A stretch of DNA of 64,000 bases from Fomes fomentarius (taxonomy: Eukaryota > Basidiomycota > Agaricomycetes > Polyporales > Polyporaceae), in NCBI GenBank assembly GCA_022606135.1, contig JABYQN010000010.1:1798001-1862000 (forward strand), in the 5' to 3' direction. Numbering within the stretch: position 1 is the stretch's first letter; the number at the start of each line of letters is the position of its first letter. The notes below the pieces were generated by a model that ran no database searches, was not told the origin of the DNA, and saw nothing but the letters and a program-made list of their open reading frames with translations. Position numbers and translations under genes: made by a program. This document shows, one piece after another, positions 34,779 through 47,592 of the stretch.

Positions 34779-36755
34779 GGAGTACGTGTGCGAACGGAGC
34801 AAGAGCGATATGGCGAGAGAGAGCCTGGCTGGCGGTGGTGGAAACTTCAAGCAGCTACACAGGGACGCTCGCCCGCCGCCGCCGGACAGTCTAAGCACGT
34901 GGCATAGATGAATCTATTAGGAAGTATCCTTAGGCGCCTAATCAACCTTGGAGGAAAGAACGGTGCAAGGTAGAAGGCGCCCCTATACCATATCTTCCGC
35001 GCACTTCCCTTTCCCTGCAAGTGTCCTCGAACACAGCGTTCTCAGGCGACTTGCGTGGGTCGCTCGCCGATGGTGGCATTCGGAAGGGTGAGAGTCCTCT
35101 TGCGGTTCGTCGACACTAGAAGATCCTGGCGCGTCGCGCATGTCCTATTCAGTAACGTGGACCCTGTAGCCTTCTGTTGTGATCATGAGCACGGATATAT
35201 TGAAGACAGGCTCAGGTGAGCAAGGGTTGCGGGCAGACATGCGATACGTGCCGTGGGGCATCAGCCGGAGCCGTACATCGTAGGAGACAGCCAGAAGGGT
35301 TATTCCCGCGGTCGAGGAAGGTACTCCAAAATCGAAGCATACGGGCCGGGAGGATCGATGACTGAATAAGTACATGCATGGCACTTCGCTGGACTGTGGA
35401 AATAGCCTGAAATAGGGATCTGGAGAAGAAGGCGTAACTTGGTCAGGCAGGGCGAGGCGGCACGCGACTGGACCCAAGGAAACGGTTGGAAAATAACGAA
35501 GACGAGGATAATCAGGTGCTGTGCCTTAGCGCGGTCAGAAGATCGTTTGGAAGGGTATGGGGAAGAGCAGGATGTAGTGATTTACGCTGCTGGGACCAAT
35601 GGCCCTAGTCGAGTCTGCGAAGAACGAGAGGCAGTTAATGTCGGTTCATGTCCGTGGAGGACAAGCATGGAACATACCTGAGCGGTTGACATGTTTTGTA
35701 CGTACTGTGATCTGGGCTCGGAGCATGTACGGGACGGGTTCTGGATGCAGGAGTGAGAGACAGAATACGCGACATATGACAGCATGGAGGCTTTAGATGG
35801 AGGGTGCGATCGATTGGGGTGCATCACGGTGTGCACATATCACCTGAAATGATTCCCGCGACGTAGGGTTATCGCCGGGGGATCGCCAATGTCGCGGGAA
35901 GGGTTGGGTGTGGAAGAGGATGGGAAGCGGGGGGAGAGTATTGTGAGTGAAACCGTGGGACGGTGGGAGAAGGGCGAGCTGAGGAGAGAACGAGGAGAGG
36001 CCGTTGCGGGAGGTAGGCTGACAATTGGAGGGATGGCGGGGCGGGAGGGGATGATGATGGCTGAGGCGGAGGGAGGGTTACGGACATAAATTTCCTTATG
36101 CGGCAGAGTTGGTGGACGAGATGTGGGAGATGCCGAGTGGGTCGGTAGGAGGAGAGCGAGGATACAATAGGCCGGAATTTGCATCCGCGAACATGGACAA
36201 GGCGACAGGCGAGGGCGACGGGCGGCTGCGTGCGAAGATCGTTGTGCGATGGCTGATGGGCGCCTGGGCAACAGAGGCGGCTGCGAGCCCAGTGACAGTC
36301 GGCTTTTTTTCATACTTGGACCATTCAAGCCAGTCACTCGCCCGGGCCGCAGACCGTAGGGTTGCTCCCTCCTGCACAGTGCTCAGTCTCCAGCTCCAGC
36401 TCTCCGCGGCCACGGCATTCTCCCCGTCCATTGATTGAGTCAGAGCAGTCCGCGTCCCAGTCCGTGCCCCTCCGCTCGTGCCTCGACTCCTAGGATTTTC
36501 CGTGCCCTCCTCGCCCGTCTCCTCGCACGCACGCACGCACGCACGCATCGATCGTCGAACCGCGCTGATGAATATCGGAATCGCAGCCTTCTCTTCCTCT
36601 TGTTTACACGTGAGATCCTCTCCAGATTCGACAACTCTCCTTCCCCTACGGACACCGATAAAAGGCTCATCCACTTCCACAATTCGCGTCGACGCCTCGT
36701 GCTCAGAGGGTCAGTACTTCCGTAATTGCCTCGTGCACCGCTCTTTCTCCTCTTC
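34779..36755. other. Intergenic region, about 2 kb
   Basis: No gene is confidently supported. Minus-strand frames at 35145-35477 and 35840-36337 are long and partly protein-like (Ser/Pro-rich; one ends YRVHVTE), but I cannot connect them by splice sites or recognise a family. The right end is CT-rich, contains a (CGCA)n tract, and is the likely leader of Ies1 copy B. Confidence 0.4.
36524..36547. repeat. (CGCA)n microsatellite
   Basis: About six tandem CGCA units lie about 210 bp upstream of the Ies1 copy B start codon, probably in its promoter or leader. Confidence 0.8.
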
Positions 36756-38770
36756 ATGGCGTCATCCAGCTCAACAGACCGCTATCCTCCCGTCCAAAAT
36801 ATCCAGGGCTGGAATATCCACCAGGTCAACACTCCGTGAGCCCTCTTCCGCCACTCTCCACTCCGCCCGCCCCGCTCACCCGCTCACAGTGCCCAGTACC
36901 TGGGCAGGAAAACTCTTCCTATCAAGCGCACCGATGCAGAGCCCTTGACCAGGGACGACCTCCAATATGACCTCCTCTACTACATCTTCACCGATCGCAC
37001 AAAGTGCTTCATCGACTACCTCGCTCCCGACCAGCCCGTCGTAAATTTCTGTGACCTCTATGTCAACGCCCTCTACAACTCTCCCAAGTGCTCCAAGGTT
37101 CTAAAGGACAAGATGGTCGAGACTCCGGCCTTTGCGATCGAGTTTGCCAAGATTGCCCTGCTCACCAACGTCGGCCGCATCAACACCACCATGGCGTGTG
37201 AGTTCGAACACCAACTCCAGCTTCGTTGCTCGGCACTAACGGTTGTCCTACGCTAGTTTTCCCAGAGATGAAGACTGCCCTCCGAAGCTACCATCCGGTG
37301 CCTTCCCTTCAGAAGACCGATGGGAACTTACAAGACGCTCCCCGGATTAAGAACTGCCTGAAGGCCGCACTCTTGCCATTTGAGTTCAAAACCCCTCCCC
37401 CCTCCTCCCCCGCTGAGATCATCGAAAAGACTGTGAGTACAGACGTCTTCCGCCCGCTTGAAATGTTTTAACCATCCACTACAGCGAGCAGGCCAGCTCC
37501 CACCTACGAGCGTAGTCAACCTCATCTTTGTGCTGGCAAACTCGAATCACGCGATGGTGAGAAGCTCTACCTTATAGCGTCCAGAATAACCTTCTGACAC
37601 CGCGTGGCATCCGCAGACTGTCGCTCAAAGGCACTTCGATCCGCCCGTGGAGTTCCTTGATTTGTTCCTGCCCATCAATCTCTCCTCGTCGTCGCGCGCC
37701 CGTGTATTCTTGTGGCTCATGTACCACTACCTCCAAGGACCCGACAAGCCGAACCCTTTCGATGACGACTACTCGAGGGCGAACCCGCCGAAGGTGCCGC
37801 GGATGCGCAGCCTCACACGGGAGGAACAGGCACAGGAGAACGTGGACCCGCCGGACGAGGTCGAGTGGGGCAAACGGATGAGCGCGCTCAGGAGCAAATT
37901 CCTCAAAGAACTCGTTGATGAAATGGAGATGGAGAAGCGTCGGAAGAAGAATCCTCCGCTGCCACCGACGCCGGCGCCGTCGACTTCGTATTCCAGTGTG
38001 TTATCAATTGATAGCGTATTTGTGCCACGATGGCGGTGCTAACCATGTACCATAGTCCAGGAGATGGCGGCGTTGAGACAGGCCAGGGCCCAGCGGCATG
38101 CGGAGGGACCAGGGAGTCGGGGCTCGTCTCATTCCCACGAGTCGCGCCCGCAGGGCCATACTGGTCTAGGTGAGACAAGTGCTCGTCCGTTATTCCCGCT
38201 GGAGGAGTTTAAGGGTTAGTGCACTGTTAATTTGCGCCTAAGCTTGTATGCTGAACTGTCCAATAGGCGATACGTCGGGCGAAGACCCCAACGAGGAGAG
38301 GAGCATGTTGCAGCGTAAGTGCAACTATCTATCGTGCTACTGTTTCCGATCACTCATTGTGCTACAGAGGCCTGGCACGTCGTGAACGCCACCGACCCGT
38401 TGGATGATTCAGACAGAGAGGAAGACGAGCACGTCCGACTCGATTATAGTGCGTCAATGTCTCACTACCTCCGCGTGTCACCATGTGTGTGTTTCATCGA
38501 TCCCTACGCGTTACTGACACTATTCTTGTGTCTCTAGACCGTCGCCTCCGTGTTCTGGCGCGTCTGCGCGGCAAGGAGCCCACCCCAGAACCTGAACCAC
38601 AAGGTCAGCCCCCTCGTCCGCCTCAGCCGCCCCGGGGGCAGCGGCCAAGGCGAGCCATCCACCGGACGGCTGCAGCAGGTCCAATCCTGGCAGTAATCGA
38701 TGCCACATGCCTGCACGCCGTTTTCATCTGGTACGGAAAGAGCGTTCCGTATGTTTTCTTCCCGCACTGA
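36756..38770 (+). CDS. INO80 complex subunit Ies1-like, copy B
   Basis: The start at 36756 (MASSSSTDRYPPVQNIQGW) joins across a 54-nt intron to AQYLGRKTLPIKRTDAEPL. The Ies1 family blocks follow: LTRDDLQYDLLYYIFTD, NFCDLYVNALYNSPKCSKVL, NVGRINTTMA, FPEMKTALRSYHPVPSLQK, GNLQDAPRIKNCLKAALLP, AGQLPPTSVVNLIFVLANS, VEFLDLFLPINLSSSSRARV and FLWLMYHYLQGPDKPNPFDD. The C-terminal part is charged and Pro-rich and ends with the spliced block LDY, NRRLRVLARLRGKEPTPEP and the stop at 38768-38770. All eight introns keep the frame. Ies1 is a nuclear subunit of the INO80 nucleosome remodeller with no known catalytic motif. Copy A at 18881-21139 shares every block but is clearly diverged. Confidence 0.85.
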
Positions 38771-39910
38771 GATTGTCCCCTCCCAGGGTTACCTTGCGTA
38801 CCGGCCGCGTGCCTGTGCATATTCTTCTTGAATTCCAAATCTTGGATCCCGATCTTGCGAAATAACCCCCAAAGACTCGAGCCTCGTGTCGCGTTTTCCG
38901 AACATGTCTCTCATCATCCCACCTACTTGCTACCCGCCAGCTCACTCTCGCTCCAGCAGTATTGTAGGTAATGGTTTATATATGCTCCGCTTTAATCGCT
39001 TGCTGTGTATATGCTTGTTTGCCGCTGAGGATCAAAGAAGTATGTAGATGTGTATACTCACGCTCCAGTTCCTCGAGCTTCCACATCGAAATCGTCGACA
39101 GCAATATATCACTATCTACATTATCTACCTTATCAGCTTCGCGCGGCGCACCCGTGGCACTAGGGCCGCGGCGTGGTGCACTGTCTTGCTCTCTTGCTCA
39201 CGTCACACTCGTCCGTTCGTTCCATGTAATTTTATTGGGGATTGTGTGGGTATGGGAGCGATGCGGGCACAGCCCTTCCATCTTCCCAGGATGCGGGTGG
39301 TGATAGTACTGTGAGTACATACTGGTAAGTAATGATGGCAAGGAGTGTTGGAGGGTGCGGGACAGATGACAGTGCTGGGAGATCCTGCTCCGAGGACGGC
39401 GGTGATGACACGACACACGCACAGCCAGGCTGGCTGGACCCTGCACGATGATGATGATGATGATGATGATGACAACGATGATGACGATGTGTTTGGAGGT
39501 AGCGAGCAGGCGTGGGTGCACCCGGGCAGGGTCAACCCGCGCGTCGAGCTCCCCGGCCGCCACAGAGAATGCCAGCGTCATCGTACAGCACCCCCAGAAA
39601 GCAAGTCCCATACCGGCACGGCAGGAACGAAAAAAAAGATTGGTGAAGAAGGCGATGAGAAAAACTAGGCTCTCTAGGCAGTCAGCCGGGGAGAAAGTGA
39701 ACACAGTAAAGTAAGAAGGTTGGTAGCGACACAAGACACAAGTTTCCGGGGAATAAGAATACAAGCAGCATCCTTTGTCACTGCCTCGACCGTCCACGAT
39801 ATGGGGAACAATATGACTGAGACTGGACTCTTCTTCTTCTCATGATGGCGAGGAAAGGAAAGGAAAGAACGTCGGACCGGTCGTTGATTTGTGTGGATTT
39901 CTATGATGCG
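38771..39910. other. Intergenic region, convergent 3' flanks
   Basis: This separates Ies1 copy B (+) from the hypothetical gene (-). No gene is seen; it contains a (GAT)n tract at 39447-39473. Frames on both strands translate the microsatellite and are not credible. Confidence 0.5.
39447..39473. repeat. (GAT)n microsatellite
   Basis: About eight GAT units lie in an intergenic position, followed by imperfect GATGAC units to about 39490. Confidence 0.85.
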
Positions 39911-41213
39911 TCAGAATGCCCCAGGGAGTTCCAGGATGGGGTGCGAGAATCCAATTCGCTCTCGCTGCGGCAGCTCGGGAGGTGCACTGTGCCGACGACT
40001 CTTGCGCTCGGCCTCGTCCTCCTGGTCGATCTCGCCAGGCGCAGGAACTGCGATCTGAGGAGGCAGAGTGCGACGACGGAGGCGCGAGAGCATGTTGCGT
40101 GCCGTGCGCTGGCGGGTGCAAGCCGTGAAAAGGAGAAGGTTCGATTCCGTGAGCTCGACGGGGGAGGAGGACTGGGTGCGGGGAACCACAGTAGTCCTGA
40201 TCTCCAACCGCGGGACCATTGGAGACCGAGGAGACACAGGAGACACAGGAGGAACGCATGGGGTCGGCTGAGCGATCTCGACCTTCGGCGCATCGGACGT
40301 CTCCTTGGTCGGGAAGCGCAGACGACCGACGCCGTTCGGCAAAGCAGGCCGGGTCCTCGTGGCAGGCTGGTCAACCTGCTTCTGAGCTGCCGTCTGCGCT
40401 GACGTACGGAGGAATGACGGGAGACGCATGGTCGGGCGCGCAGATCCCTCGTGTGCGGGTGCGGCGACATGTCCAGTCGAGCTCAGACGAGCAGTGATCT
40501 GATCGAGGGAAGGTAACACCTTCGTTTTCGTGCTCGTGATGAATGGCGCAGACTTCAGGGGTAGCTTGAATCGCACGTCTCCGGGAAGACGGAAGTCCAC
40601 CTGCTCAACCCAAGGTTCGCATGTGTGCGCACTGGAATGGCCGAGAGACAAGGCCTCGAAGACCTCGAGAGGGGATTCGAGTCCCGGGGAGGGAAGGGAG
40701 TAATGGAAGACCGCAGGAGATTCGGGAGGGGTGACCGGAAGGAGGGCTGCAGACGGGGAAGGAGGTGCCTGTACTTTGGAGAGGAACAGAGCACGACGTT
40801 CCACTGCGGCAGCACGGAAACGGTTCGATAAGCTCATGCGAAGGTGGCGTTAAGCATGATGACTCACTCTGCTTGCTCTTATGGACCTTCAACGCAATCT
40901 CCTTGCGGAGATCGTTTGGACGCTTGCTACCCACGGCAGCATTCCTTTCGCGAGAAGCCTGGAGCAGGGCTTCGAACCTCTCCCTCTCCAAACCCTTGCC
41001 AGTAACCGGAGCATCCTTTGGCCGCAGAGGAGACAACTGCCTCGGGGAGACCGCGCTGGGGGGAGGGGGAGATAGCAGCGTGGGACGGAAGCTGTCAGAG
41101 TCATCGCTGAGGAAGGAGCACTCGGAGAAGGGAGAGAAAGGCTCCGGCGCGGGCTCCTCAGGCGAGGCGAGAGAGATGGAAATCGCGGGAACAGGAGAAA
41201 GGGCGAGAGGCAT
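39911..41213 (-). CDS. Pro/Ser-rich hypothetical protein
   Basis: The start at 41213 (MPLALSPVPAISISLASPEE) and one intron near 40802-40874 (joining KSKQ to MERRALFLSKVQAPP) give about 410 residues ending LPGAF at 39911. The intron has consensus GTGAGT and CCGCAG ends and restores the frame. Visible content is low complexity: Pro/Ser-rich stretches, several SP and SPR motifs that could be proline-directed phosphorylation sites, a short charged helix (GLERERFEALLQASRERN) and a more conserved-looking block VDFRLPGDVRFKLPLKSAPF. There is no signal peptide, membrane helix or known domain. I do not recognise the family. Good splicing and a long open frame argue for a real gene. Confidence 0.6.
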
Positions 41214-42073
41214 GTTGACGCGGCGTACGGATGGCGGGACAGAGAAATAGACTTGCTTGCAGAGAAAAAAAGACCGGGGGCGACCAGCACCAGTGAACAC
41301 TTGTGCAATAATGTTGCACCGGTAAGAAGGCCGGGAGCAAGAAGTTGAGGTAAGGAAAGGAATAGAAAGAGCCCAAAAGCTGGCACCACACGAACCCAGA
41401 AGGAAGAGGAAAAAGAGAGGGAGGTAAGTATGAAGAAAGTGCGATGTGGTGAGTGGAAGGATCAAGCCAGCTTCATCTCTTGTGAGCAACTGCCCAGCCC
41501 CAACTGAGCCCAGTCCCCCTCGGCACAGCACAGAAAGGCCATCATCTCTTCATCCTCCGCCAGTGCCACATCATGGCAACCATGTAACACCTCCCGGCCT
41601 CCGAGTCTCGCCTCCCCTTCCACTGCACCTCTCCCCTTCTTCTTGGCTCGAGCCATCCGCAGCAGCAGCCCTGTCGTCTGACGTGGCCAGCTGCGGCCCC
41701 GACGCCCGCCCTGTCTTTTCCGAGATACCGCCCAATCTCATCACCCACTCAGATCGCACATTCTTGCATCATCAGCCCAGTCATGACCGCCCTCTGATCC
41801 TTTCCTGATGTCTTGGTTACATCTTTGTATTCTCCCATGTCGCCGCGGACGTAAGACGGCCACACGCCGGGGTCACATTAATGATGACCAGCCCGCCCGC
41901 GCGTCGCGAGGCCCGCAGAATTCGAGACAGTTCGTTACACTCGAGACTGACAACGCAGGCCTTCTTGCAAATGCAATACAATCGCTACCCTTTTTGGTCT
42001 ATACAAAGTCCGGATGACATATCAGTACCCGGTATCATCGCAGCTGTTCTCGAACAAACTCTCCACGCCGCCT
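41214..42073. other. Intergenic region, about 0.9 kb
   Basis: This is the promoter of the hypothetical gene (-) and the 3' flank of LYS1 (-). No gene is supported; the open frames here are in GC-rich leader-like DNA. Confidence 0.5.
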
Positions 42074-43356
<1,283 letters not shown>

Positions 43357-43574
43357 GATGGTAGATGCAGGATAGTGGGAGGGTTGTCTGAGCGATCTCC
43401 GAAATGTAGAAGCTTTTCAAATGCACTGGAGAGTCAGAGTGACTCTTTCAGTGCTTCTGAGCCCACGTGAGGTGATAAGATAAGATAAGATTGAGATATT
43501 CGAGGATCCAACTTTGGCTCGATCCTGGGACTCGGCAGCTTGTACCTCAACAGCCACAATCTGGAGTCTCAGAC
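43357..43574. promoter_or_regulatory. Shared LYS1 / KAE1 promoter region
   Basis: A 218-bp gap separates the divergent start codons of LYS1 and KAE1, so both promoters must lie in it or overlap it. It contains the GATA array at 43474-43489. No TATA box is evident. Confidence 0.6.
43474..43489 (+). promoter_or_regulatory. Tandem GATAAG array
   Basis: Three overlapping GATAAG units spaced exactly 5 bp apart (43474, 43479, 43484) are followed by GATTGA. HGATAR is the binding site of fungal GATA zinc-finger factors, including nitrogen regulators of the AreA/NIT2/Gat1 class. Binding here is inferred from sequence only; the spacing of 5 bp may prevent simultaneous occupancy of all sites. Confidence 0.5.
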
Positions 43575-45148
43575 ATGCCTGGACGAGTCCGGAAGCGTTC
43601 TCCACTCAAGGCCCCTGGTATGAATAATGCATCTCTCCACTACAGACTGAATTACCTGTACGAACACTAGAAAGGCCTTACATCGCCCTCGGGCTTGAGG
43701 GCTCGGCCAACAAACTCGGAGCAGGAATTATAAAGCATTCCCCCGACGGCTCGACCGATGTACTGTCAAATGTCAGACATACCTATATCACTCCTCCTGG
43801 GGAGGGCTTTCTCCCACGGGACACCGCGCAACATCACCGGGAATGGGCACTGACAGTCATCAACGATGCACTGGCAAAGGCAAAGGTATCCTTGCATGAT
43901 ATTGATTGCATCTGCTTCACCAAGGGTATGTGACACATTTGTTGTACAGTATGACTGAGACTCCGAGGTTTATCTTATCACATCACTTGAAGGCCCTGGC
44001 ATGGGCGCGCCGCTGGTGTCTGTTGCGTTGGTTGCACGCACACTGTCCCTGCTGTATAACAAGCCGTTGGTCGGAGTTAACCATTGTGTTGGACGTAAGT
44101 TGACATGACGTCTCGTTAGAGTACTATGCTCAACTGCCCACAGATATTGAAATGGGTCGCGAAGTGACGGGCGCACAGAACCCCATCGTGCTATACGTCT
44201 CGGGCGGCAACACCCAGGTCATCGCCTACTCCCAACAGTGTTATCGGATCTTTGGGGAGACATTGGACATCGCGGTTGGGAACTGCCTCGACAGATTCGC
44301 CCGAGTCATCAACCTGAGCAACGATCCTAGCCCAGGATACAACATTGAACAGGAAGCAAAGAAGTCTGTCCACATGCCCGCATTTGTGGTGCGGTATTGA
44401 CCGTGATCTGCATTATATATCAGGGGCAAACGGCTTCTACCACTGCCCTACGCCACGAAGGGGATGGACATCAGCCTGTCGGGCATCTTGACGTCGACCG
44501 AAGCATACACGCTCGACAAGCGTTTCCAACCGAATGACCGGTCATCGGAGGATGGCGAAGACATTATCACGCCTCAAGACCTATGCTTCTCGCTGCAAGA
44601 GACTGTGTTTGCGATGCTCGTCGAGATCACCGAGCGTGCAATGGCACACATCGGCAGCAAGGAGGTGCTGATCGTAGGCGGTGTGGGATGTGAGTGCTTC
44701 GCAGAACCTTGTTCCACTGCCGCTGCTGTGCACTGACGAAATCCCCCCTGCTGTGTTGTCCACCCGCGTGGCCCTCGTCCACTCTCGCCCCCGATCGACG
44801 GCCACAACTATGAATCGCAGGCAATGAGCGGCTGCAGGAGATGATGGGCGTCATGGCGAGAGAGCGTGGTGGTAATGTTTTCGCCACGGATGAGCGGTAC
44901 GTAGCATATCTGTCAAGGAGGCTTCCACGTTCATGTCCGCCGTCATTTTGGGTATACAGCTTCTGTATTGACAACGGCATTATGATTGCCCAAGCTGGGC
45001 TTTTGAGCTTCCGCATGGGCTTCGAGACGCCTCTGGCTAAGAGTACATGCACTCAGAGGTGCGGCGTTCCAACGGCGCTACGAGCTTCGTACACTGACCT
45101 GCTCATAGGTTTAGGACAGACCAGGTGCACGTCGCGTGGAGGGCATGA
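43575..45148 (+). CDS. KAE1: tRNA N6-adenosine threonylcarbamoyltransferase Kae1
   Basis: This is the catalytic subunit of the KEOPS complex, which transfers threonylcarbamoyl to A37 of ANN-decoding tRNAs in the cytosol. The start at 43575 ([14 protein letters not shown]) joins by splicing to [17 protein letters not shown]. The metal-binding histidines sit in NHCVGHIEMGR, assembled across an intron near 44096-44143. Then come [46 protein letters not shown], a late block EVLIVGGVG spliced to CNERLQEMM, and [14 protein letters not shown], which carries the last metal ligand region. The protein ends [12 protein letters not shown] at 45146-45148. All ASKHA ATPase motifs are intact, and the length (about 370 residues) fits the family. 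Confidence 0.93.
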
Positions 45149-45365
45149 GTGAAGGAGAAGCCAAGATAGATCACAGCTGTGGTTGTATACGATAGTTCCT
45201 GTGTCAAAGAGAAGTCTCTACCATGTGCCCCATGGACTACGTTCAAGCAAGCTTTCACAAAATAACTGAGACTGTAGAGAGGTCATACATATTCCGAAGG
45301 AGGCATTAGAACCAACTGAGGCGGATCTGACCGTTCAAGAAGCGTGGGCAATCACCTGCGGTCAT

Positions 45366-46456
45366 TTAGGGACCGGCAACGTGTGACCGCACTAAGTTCC
45401 ATCCCTCCGGAGCGGACTCCTCCAGCTGCTTCCCCAAAGCCTCGTAACGATCCCACCACCATCCGTTGACCTCCTCATATTCTCCACCCGTTCCGCGCGG
45501 CTGGTTCCACGGCTTGTCATGTAGAATGTAATGGAGACACCGGACCTCGTCGTCCCGCCACAGTTGCTTGTGGATAATTCGCAGTGTCTTAAGGGCATTG
45601 TAGCGCCACGACAGAGGTTTCCACCGTCCCTTGAAGTAATCTGCAAGGAAATCTTGATCCGGGAAGAGATATGTAGGAATGAGCGGAGACGTCTCAATGA
45701 CATGAACGATGTCCTTGAGGGTGTCTGACGAGGGGTTGAGCACCACGAGCCCGCTGTTGAGCAGGCCGTACGGGCGAGGACTGCTGTCGGTGATCTGGGG
45801 AGGCTCTGCATGTGAATGTGCAACGGCGGTGTGTGCGCAATTCTCGGGCACCCTGTTGAAGTAGTTGAGGTAACGTTATAACCATATCAGGAGCTCGGGC
45901 ATACCAATCTTTGGGATAGTGAGGTAGCTTGCGAGGGTTACATGCGCATGCATGTGCGGCGGCGATCCAGTCTTTTCCCATGTCAAGCTCCATGAGTTCA
46001 TCCATGTTGCGCATGACGATCATGTCAGCATCCAGCAATACCACTCTCTGTAAAATACATGCGTGAGTGCAATCGTCCTATTGTCTGGAATGAGGCTACT
46101 TGCATCATACTCGACCAACTCGAACGCTCTGTGGAGAAGGTGGGTTAGGTTGTCGGCGGTCTAGAAGCACATGGTTTTGTTACGTGCCTGAGTTTCGTCC
46201 AGGTGTCCCGGAACCGCGCATCGTGTTCTACTAGCGTGTACGTGCCTTCGGTGGGATAGAGATGATATATGTCTCGGATAACAATGCCCCGCTTCTCCAC
46301 AATTGCTCGTGCTTCCTGCGATAGGCTAGGTGTAACCATCGCCACCAGAGGATACATCGAGCCAACAGATACCAGGCAGTCATGCAAAACCAGGACACCG
46401 GCGAGGTAGCCAGGAGCAGTGAGGAGGGTGACGTATGCCGCCTTGTAGGAGGACAT
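45366..46456 (-). CDS. Glycosyltransferase family 8 protein (glycogenin/galactinol synthase-like)
   Basis: The start at 46456 (MSSYKAAYVTLLTAPGYLAG) opens a GT8 Rossmann-like fold. The blocks VLVLHDCLVSVGSMYPLVA and DARFRDTWTKLR precede a junction to AFELVEYD, then RVVLLDADMIVMRNMDEL. LDAD is the DXD motif that binds metal and nucleotide sugar. NSGLVVLNPS near 45745, FPDQDFLADYF near 45655 and HYILHDKPW near 45525 complete the family pattern, with the expected late HxxxxKPW-like residues. The intron between EYD and RVV (46048-46103) fits only as a GC-AG intron. The donor nucleotide sugar is unknown; glycogenin-like self-glucosylation or transfer to a small acceptor are both possible. The protein is about 315 residues. 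Confidence 0.85.
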
Positions 46457-46988
46457 GGTGAGAAGTGTTGAAGAGGATGAGGGTATTGACGAAGGGATGG
46501 CTACTACTTAGTCTGCATCTTATAGGCTCAGGCTAGCCGTGCATCGTGGCGAGAAGGTAGCGGCGTCGTCAAACATGTCTATCGCATGTCCCAATGTAGA
46601 CATCGATCATTGATGTTTCTCCCATCCCCACCATTTCACAGCGATGGTGTTATAGCTTGGCCTGCATAGTATGAGTGCCGATAGTCGAATGCCGATTGTT
46701 CATGTCGGAGTCTCGGGAAATGTCCAAGGTATAAAGGGACATGCACTATCAAATGGATCTGCTCAAGAAGCATTTGGACGCTCATGCTCGATAATGGGGG
46801 CAGTGCGTCTGAAAGACGGAGGATGCGCGCACCGATTGGGGACGTTCGCCCCCACACTTCTATCGCGGCCGGTGATACCAACATGTAACTCAAGCGCATA
46901 ATAGCATTGGCATGGCTGATCATACAGATGCGTCGTGCGGCAACAAAGGGAGATAGTAGACAACAGAGCAAAAAAGGAGGACAGCATT
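46457..46988. other. Intergenic region between the GT8 gene and RPS28
   Basis: This is the upstream region of the GT8 gene (-) and the 3' flank of RPS28 (-). No gene is supported. Confidence 0.5.
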
Positions 46989-47363
46989 CTACCGCAGACG
47001 GCTAGATAAATTGATATTTCAGAGACACGCACACCAGCAATAAGACGGAGGTACACATACCGAGCCTCGCGCTCACTCTCCAGGAGAGCCAATATGTCCT
47101 TCTCGCGGACGGGGCCCTTCACATTCCGGATGATTGACCGACTGGGGTCATCCAAGAACTCGACACGGACTTGTGTGACACCACCACGGGAGCCAGTGCG
47201 TCCAAGGACCTGTCAAATATGTTAAGGGATATGTCCAGGAGATTGCGCCTGAGGTGAGATGGACCTTAACGACCGTAGCGAGCTTTACGGGAGCTTTTGA
47301 CGAATCCTACTCAAGCATCAGCCCATACGCACTGAATGCCATCGTAGCATGCATGCTCACCAT
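46989..47363 (-). CDS. RPS28: Small ribosomal subunit protein eS28
   Basis: This small three-intron gene encodes 68 residues. The start codon alone forms the first coding exon: ATG at 47361-47363 is followed at once by an intron starting GTGAGC. Exon 2 encodes [14 protein letters not shown]. Exon 3 encodes [18 protein letters not shown], then [19 protein letters not shown] and [12 protein letters not shown] last short exon gives RRLR and a TAG at 46989-46991. The sequence is the near-invariant eS28 (S28e) of the 40S head, close to the mRNA exit channel. Length and sequence match eukaryotic orthologs. Repeated TGACGYGTGAC elements lie 230-415 bp upstream of the start codon. Confidence 0.95.
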
Positions 47364-47592
47364 GTTTTGATTTTTGAGAGGCCGGCGACGAAACTGGCGG
47401 TGGGTTTCAGGGGATAGAAAATTAGAGTTCACGGCTGCGTGTTGTAAACAGCCCCGACCGGCAGATGCCGATGGCTCGAGCCAGACTCTTACCCAGCTTC
47501 CATTTGTACTAGTAGCCCGGTTCGATCTACGGACGCCCATTTGCCCCCGTATTGGCCATACTGTAGCATTTCGACCCATTATTCATGGAGTG

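Noticed and set aside
36096..36680. 194-residue minus-strand frame upstream of Ies1 copy B
   Set aside because: Arg-rich translation of a CT-rich leader and the CGCA microsatellite; no splice or family support.
39345..39797. Open frames through the GAT tract with poly-Asp or poly-Met
   Set aside because: They are translations of a microsatellite and have no conserved flanks.
40675..40700. B-box-like GGACTCGAATCC on the minus strand
   Set aside because: It lies in the coding exon of the hypothetical gene (encoding PGLESPLE) and has no A-box partner.
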